This document shows, one piece after another, positions 15,452 through 19,241 of a stretch of DNA of 19,241 bases. How positions within the stretch are numbered: position 1 is the stretch's first letter; each line of letters starts with the position of its first letter. Location of the stretch: assembly GCA_945877005.1 (NCBI GenBank), contig CAMCQL010000014.1, positions 1 to 19,241 on the forward strand. Direction: 5' to 3'. The position numbers and the translations under genes were made by a program. Below the pieces are notes generated by a model, which searched no databases, was not told the DNA's origin, and saw only the letters and a list, made by a program, of their open reading frames with translations. The stretch comes from Chryseobacterium gleum (GTDB taxonomy: Bacteria; Bacteroidota; Bacteroidia; Flavobacteriales_D; Crocinitomicaceae).

Positions 15452-17137
15452 TTACTTAACTAATTTTCTATATTTAATTCTTTTTGGTGCAGAATCACCA
15501 AGACGTTTCTTTTTATTTTCTTCATAATCTGAATATGAACCTTCAAACCAATAGACTTGAGAATCACCTTCAAATGCAAGAATATGGGTACAGATTCGAT
15601 CTAAAAACCATCTATCATGAGAAATAACAACCGCACAACCTGCAAAATTCAAAATACCTTCTTCCAACGCCCTTAATGTATTCACATCAATGTCGTTTGT
15701 CGGCTCATCCAATAATAGCACATTCGCTTCCGTCTTAAGAGTCATCGCCAAATGCAAACGATTCCGTTCACCACCTGATAAAATCCCTACCTTTTTATTT
15801 TGATCAGAACCAGCAAAATTGAATTTAGATAAATATGCGCGCGCGTTAATTTTTTGATTTCCAATTTCGATAAACTCTAACCCATTTGAAACCACTTCAA
15901 AAACAGACTTTTCTGGATGTATATCCTTATGGGTTTGGTCAACATATCCAATTTTAACAGTATCTCCAACATTAAATTGACCGTTATCAGGCATTAATTC
16001 CTGCATAATCATCTTGAAGATTGTCGTCTTTCCTGCACCATTTGGACCTATCACACCAACAATTCCCGCAGGTGGAAGTTTAAAGTTTAAATCATCGTAC
16101 AATAATTTCTCACCAAAAGATTTCCCAACATGTTCTGAGTCAATTACATTTGTACCCAAACGAGGACCATTCGGAATTGGAATTTCTAAAACATCTTCAC
16201 GCTCTTTCATGTCTTCTGACATTAATTTATCGTAATTAGACAAACGTGCTTTATTTTTAGCTTGTCGTGCTTTTGGATTCATTCGTACCCACTCCAACTC
16301 TCTTTCAAGCATTTTTTGACGTTTGGACGCTTGTTTCTCTTCTTCTTGGAGACGTTTTCCTTTTTGCTCTAACCAAGAACTATAATTCCCTTTCCAAGGA
16401 ATGCCTTCTCCTCTGTCTAACTCTAATATCCATCCTGCAACATTGTCTAAAAAGTACCTATCATGGGTAACAGCAATCACAGTTCCTTGATAATGTTTCA
16501 AATGTTGTTCTAACCAATCAATCGACTCAGCATCAAGGTGATTGGTAGGCTCATCTAATAACAATACATCTGGCGTTTTCAATAAAAGTCGACACAAGGC
16601 CACACGACGTTTTTCCCCACCGGATAATGTCCCAATTAATTGATCATCAGGAGGACATCTTAACGCATCCATTGCACGTTCTAATTTTGCGTCTAATTCC
16701 CATGCATCTAAAACGTCAATACGATCTTGTACTTCCCCTTGACGAGCAATTAACTTATCCATTTTATCAGGATCATTTAATACTTCTTCATCCATGAAAG
16801 CAGCATTAATTTCTTCGTATTCTTTTAAAACATCAACTGTTTCTTGCACCCCTTCCATTACAATTTCCTTCACCGTTTTAGTTGAATCCAATTCAGGTTC
16901 TTGAGGAAGGTATCCAACTGTATATCCTTGAGAAAAAACGACATCTCCTTGGTACGCGTTGTCTAAACCAGCAATGATTTTCATTATGGTTGATTTACCA
17001 GAACCATTTAAACCAATGATTCCAATTTTAGCCCCATAAAAAAAGGATAAATAAATACTTTTTATTATTTGTTTACCTGTCGGTGTCTGTTTAGAAACAT
17101 TCACCATTGAAAAAATAATCTTTTTATCTTCTGACAT
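15452..17137 (-). CDS. ettA: Energy-dependent translational throttle protein EttA (ABC-F)
   Basis: EttA binds the ribosomal E site and gates the first steps of elongation according to the ADP/ATP ratio, as known from E. coli. The 561 residues contain Walker A GLNGSGKS 42-49, signature LSGGE 171-175 and Walker B LLLDEPTNHLD near 192-202. A P-site-interaction linker with ERELEWVRMNPKARQAKNKA lies at about 278-297. The second domain has GPNGAGKT 364-371, a second LSGGERNR and LLLDEPTNDID. The protein has the EttA length and ends in a basic tail, without the coiled-coil extension of Uup. The opening IFSMVNVSKQTPTGKQIIK is typical of EttA. The gene starts 30 nt after the helicase stop with no promoter seen between, so both are probably read from the promoter near 18710. 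This is the second ABC-F gene in the window. Confidence 0.93.
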   Translation of the reverse strand: MSEDKKIIFSMVNVSKQTPTGKQIIKSIYLSFFYGAKIGIIGLNGSGKSTIMKIIAGLDNAYQGDVVFSQGYTVGYLPQEPELDSTKTVKEIVMEGVQETVDVLKEYEEINAAFMDEEVLNDPDKMDKLIARQGEVQDRIDVLDAWELDAKLERAMDALRCPPDDQLIGTLSGGEKRRVALCRLLLKTPDVLLLDEPTNHLDAESIDWLEQHLKHYQGTVIAVTHDRYFLDNVAGWILELDRGEGIPWKGNYSSWLEQKGKRLQEEEKQASKRQKMLERELEWVRMNPKARQAKNKARLSNYDKLMSEDMKEREDVLEIPIPNGPRLGTNVIDSEHVGKSFGEKLLYDDLNFKLPPAGIVGVIGPNGAGKTTIFKMIMQELMPDNGQFNVGDTVKIGYVDQTHKDIHPEKSVFEVVSNGLEFIEIGNQKINARAYLSKFNFAGSDQNKKVGILSGGERNRLHLAMTLKTEANVLLLDEPTNDIDVNTLRALEEGILNFAGCAVVISHDRWFLDRICTHILAFEGDSQVYWFEGSYSDYEENKKKRLGDSAPKRIKYRKLVK

Positions 17138-17167
17138 TTATAAATTTATTAAAAATTAAACGATTAA

Positions 17168-18688
17168 CTACTCATCTTCAAGAGAAGCCCTAAATTTCTG
17201 TCTAAGCTGCCTATTGTATGTTTCCATAAGGAATTTAAAATAATTAGGAGTGCTTTTTGAAATACATTTGGTATATGCTTTAATTCGATGCTCAATGTGG
17301 TCTTGCAACAATTCCATAATATCAAGTGCTTGATAATAATCAGATGCAATAGTCATAATTGCATCATAATGATTGTCTAAAGATTGATCAACTGCAATTT
17401 TCCCTTTTTCATGTCTATCAATACATGAAAAATAAGCATCTTTCATGTCGAAATTTTCCAGAAGAGAAACATCTAAAATATCCTTAACTGGTTTACTGTA
17501 CTCATATTCCACCTCAAATTCCAAGTCATCTCCTTCTGATAATTTAGATTCCAAGAACCTATCTGGAAATCGAAATGCATCTTGCCAATTGATGTAATCT
17601 TGCCAATACCCAAATCTTCTTACATTATTTCCTAAATCAATTATTTTAAAATAATTTTTAGTTGGTAATTTTCTAGATCCTCGACCTATCATTTGATGGT
17701 ATAAAGTCAAAGACCGAGTAGCCCTATTAATTATAATCGTTTCAACTGTGGGTTCATCAAAACCTGTAGTTAAAATTCCAACAGATGTTAATATTGCGCC
17801 AGGTGTTTTTTTAAACCAAGACAATACATCTTTCCTATCTTTATCACTAAAAGTAGAATCTAGGTGTCGGATTTTATAACCCCGTTTCTTAAAAGTTTCC
17901 TCAACTCTTAATGAAGTTTCTATTCCAGAGTTAAAAATTAATGTTTTTGTACCAACAGCTACCTCCTCGTAAGCAAAAAGCAATTTTTCTTGCATGAAAA
18001 AATTTCCATAAACTAACTCAGAACTACTTACAGTAAAATCTCCATTAGAACCGATCTTCAATCCGTGTAAATTCACGTCGTATGTAAAAGTATCTGCATT
18101 AGATAAATACCCGCTTTCTATTAAAGAAGAAATACATTCTCCTACCAATAATTTATCGTAGTGATCGTTTAAAGGCAACGCTTTGTTTGAACTTAATGGT
18201 GTTGCTGTAACACCAAGAATATTCACATCTTTGTAGTACTGGAAGATTTTTCTGAAACTATTGTAATGTGCTTCATCTACAATCACTAAGCCTACTCCTT
18301 TAATAAACTGATTATCTTCTTGTAATCGATTATTTAGTGTTTCAACCATAGCAATGTAACATTGATGTTCCTCTTCGCTATTAAGTTTTTTGACCTCGCT
18401 ATTTATCACTTTATTCGTTACTCCAATCAAAGAAAGCTGAGTTGCAGTTTGAACAGAAAGTTCTATTCTATGAGTAAGAATCAATACCCGTTTTTCCCAT
18501 TTTTGAATGTACCTTCTGGCAATTTCAGAGAAAATAACAGTTTTACCTCCACCAGTTGGAAGTTGATATAAAAGATTAAAATTAGAACCGTTCTCGTCTA
18601 ATTCACTTAAAATAGCACTTACTGTATTTTCCTGAAAAGGATATAAGTTTTTAGCCAGTAATACCTCTTTCTCTTCGAGTAGTTCCAT
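17168..18688 (-). CDS. DEAD/DEAH-family SF2 helicase, RadD-like
   Basis: This is an ATP-dependent nucleic-acid helicase or translocase of unknown exact role. I chose the ATG at 18688 (506 residues) over an in-frame TTG at 18694, because the promoter box at 18705-18712 puts the TTG almost at the transcript start. Motifs, in this numbering, are a Q-like LYPFQENTV at 15-23, Walker A PTGGGKT at 44-50, the DEAH box at 138-141 (IVDEAHYNSF) and TATP at 161-164. LIFNSGIE at 250-257, TGFDEPTVETIIINRATRS at 307-325 and motif VI QMIGRGSR at 332-339 follow. The core order resembles RadD/YejH helicases, but the C-terminal third (about 350-506) is unrelated by eye and no zinc-finger cysteines are present. 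There are no methylase or nuclease neighbours, so a restriction-system role is unlikely. ettA follows after 30 nt. Confidence 0.82.
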   Translation of the reverse strand: MELLEEKEVLLAKNLYPFQENTVSAILSELDENGSNFNLLYQLPTGGGKTVIFSEIARRYIQKWEKRVLILTHRIELSVQTATQLSLIGVTNKVINSEVKKLNSEEEHQCYIAMVETLNNRLQEDNQFIKGVGLVIVDEAHYNSFRKIFQYYKDVNILGVTATPLSSNKALPLNDHYDKLLVGECISSLIESGYLSNADTFTYDVNLHGLKIGSNGDFTVSSSELVYGNFFMQEKLLFAYEEVAVGTKTLIFNSGIETSLRVEETFKKRGYKIRHLDSTFSDKDRKDVLSWFKKTPGAILTSVGILTTGFDEPTVETIIINRATRSLTLYHQMIGRGSRKLPTKNYFKIIDLGNNVRRFGYWQDYINWQDAFRFPDRFLESKLSEGDDLEFEVEYEYSKPVKDILDVSLLENFDMKDAYFSCIDRHEKGKIAVDQSLDNHYDAIMTIASDYYQALDIMELLQDHIEHRIKAYTKCISKSTPNYFKFLMETYNRQLRQKFRASLEDE

Positions 18689-18704
18689 AATCAAATTTGG
18701 GCTA

Positions 18705-18738
18705 CAAAATTACGTTTCTTTTATGGATAAAACAACAA
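18705..18738 (-). promoter_or_regulatory. Promoter of the helicase-ettA unit
   Basis: On the minus strand the -7 box TAATTTTG (18705-18712) matches TAnnTTTG. A TTG -33 element at 18733-18735, part of TTGTTG at 18733-18738, lies 20 nt upstream, inside the usual 17-23 nt spacing. This is the most complete Bacteroidota-type promoter in the window and sits 16 nt before the chosen ATG. Confidence 0.7.
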
Positions 18739-18807
18739 GGTTTGAGAATTCAAAAAGATTCTTTTCAATGTTTTATAGAGCGCTAATAACTAGACACTTG
18801 TGGAAAC

Positions 18808-18854
18808 AAAAAAGAGATGAAAAAATCCCTGAAATTGGGGAGGTTTCATCTCTT
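18808..18854 (-). terminator. Intrinsic terminator of the aminotransferase gene
   Basis: An 11-bp stem pairs 18812-18822 (AAGAGATGAAA) with 18844-18854 (TTTCATCTCTT). An inner pairing of TCCC with GGGA (18826-18829 with 18838-18841) extends it. Read on the minus strand it is followed by TTTTTTGTTT, the U-tract. It lies 25 nt after the aminotransferase stop and closes that gene before the helicase promoter. Confidence 0.85.
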
Positions 18855-18879
18855 AATATCTTAAAATTCTAGAAATCTG

Positions 18880-19241
18880 TTAATTCACTCTTCCTGGATA
18901 TACTTTCAACGCTTCTTCTAATATTTTCACTGAAGCTTTCAATGAGTCTTGGTTCAAAACATAAGCAATTCGAGCTTCATTTTTCCCTGATCCAATTGTA
19001 GAATAAAACCCGCTTGCTGGTGCCATCATGACCGTTGCACCTTCGTATTGATAATCTTCCAATAACCACTGACAAAACTTTTCTGTATCATGTACTGGGA
19101 ATTTAGCTACACAGTAAAAAGCACCACTTGGTTTCGGACAAAAAACACCAGGAATATTGTTCAATCCATCAACCATAATATTTCTACGTTGCACATACTC
19201 AGCAACAACATCATCAAAATAAGATTGTGGGGTCTTTAATG
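18880..19241 (-). CDS. Class I/II PLP-dependent aminotransferase (partial, C-terminal part)
   Basis: Only the C-terminal roughly 120 residues are inside the window; the frame stays open to the right edge, so the start lies beyond it. Visible pieces are QRRNIMVDGLNNIPGVFCPK, then PSGAFYCVAKFP, a segment ending YEGATVMMAPASGFYST, and KNEARIAYVLNQDSLKAS. PSGAFY and NEARIAYV are hallmarks of aspartate-aminotransferase-like fold-type I enzymes. The Arg of NEARIAY is the substrate alpha-carboxylate-binding residue of the family. Such proteins transfer amino groups between amino and 2-oxo acids; in this subgroup aspartate is the commonest substrate, but the specificity cannot be read from this part. 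A valine GTG codon at 19192-19194 could be mistaken for a start, but conserved-looking residues continue upstream (YFDDVVAEYV). The gene has its own terminator downstream. Confidence 0.88.
   Translation of the reverse strand, partial: LKTPQSYFDDVVAEYVQRRNIMVDGLNNIPGVFCPKPSGAFYCVAKFPVHDTEKFCQWLLEDYQYEGATVMMAPASGFYSTIGSGKNEARIAYVLNQDSLKASVKILEEALKVYPGRVN

Noticed and set aside
17168..18688. Helicase as subunit of a restriction or phage-defence system
   Set aside because: No nuclease, methylase, specificity or other defence gene is next to it; the neighbours are ettA and an aminotransferase.

Overview
The window is ordinary-looking chromosome from a member of the Bacteroidota, most likely order Flavobacteriales. 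Four signs support this. The DNA is strongly AT-rich. Start codons lack Shine-Dalgarno sequences. Several starts are instead preceded by the Bacteroidota -7 box TAnnTTTG, in one case with a TTG -33 element at normal spacing. The gene content is also typical of the phylum: a fused E1 alpha/beta 2-oxoacid dehydrogenase, a DUF4293 membrane protein, RecQ with a C-terminal helix-turn-helix, and a secreted coiled-coil/FGE-sulfatase-domain protein. I see no rRNA, tRNA, CRISPR array, insertion sequence or prophage gene.

Positions 1-9159 (+ strand) hold housekeeping and metabolic genes. They are class I fumarase with trmB (28 nt apart, probably cotranscribed), a free-standing cyanophycinase preceded by 299 nt of very AT-rich non-coding DNA and closed by a clear intrinsic terminator, recQ, the fused E1 dehydrogenase, and cytidylate kinase 40 nt further on.

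Positions 9204-13161 (- strand) start with a tight three-gene unit, DUF4293 -> ABC-F ATPase (Uup type) -> CxxCxxCC metal-cluster protein. The gaps are only 3 and 2 nt and there is a -7 box in front. Upstream of it is a separate secreted protein with a long coiled coil and an FGE-sulfatase fold that lacks the first catalytic cysteine.

Positions 13287-15169 (+ strand) hold two glycosyltransferases, GT2 then GT4, probably for a surface polysaccharide. The GT2 lacks the usual first nucleotide-binding Asp. They converge, with 3 nt between stop codons, on a minus-strand unit at 15173-18688. This unit, read from its promoter, is a RadD-like SF2 helicase, EttA, and a small VF530/DUF2132 DNA-binding protein whose start codon lies just past a putative terminator or attenuator. 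The window ends inside a class I/II aminotransferase (- strand) that has its own strong terminator.

No dramatic new system is visible. The most interesting points are the orphan cyanophycinase, the altered GT2 active site, the degenerate FGE-domain protein, the DUF4293-Uup-YkgJ unit and the terminator-proximal VF530 gene. All family calls come from reading motifs by eye, with no database search.
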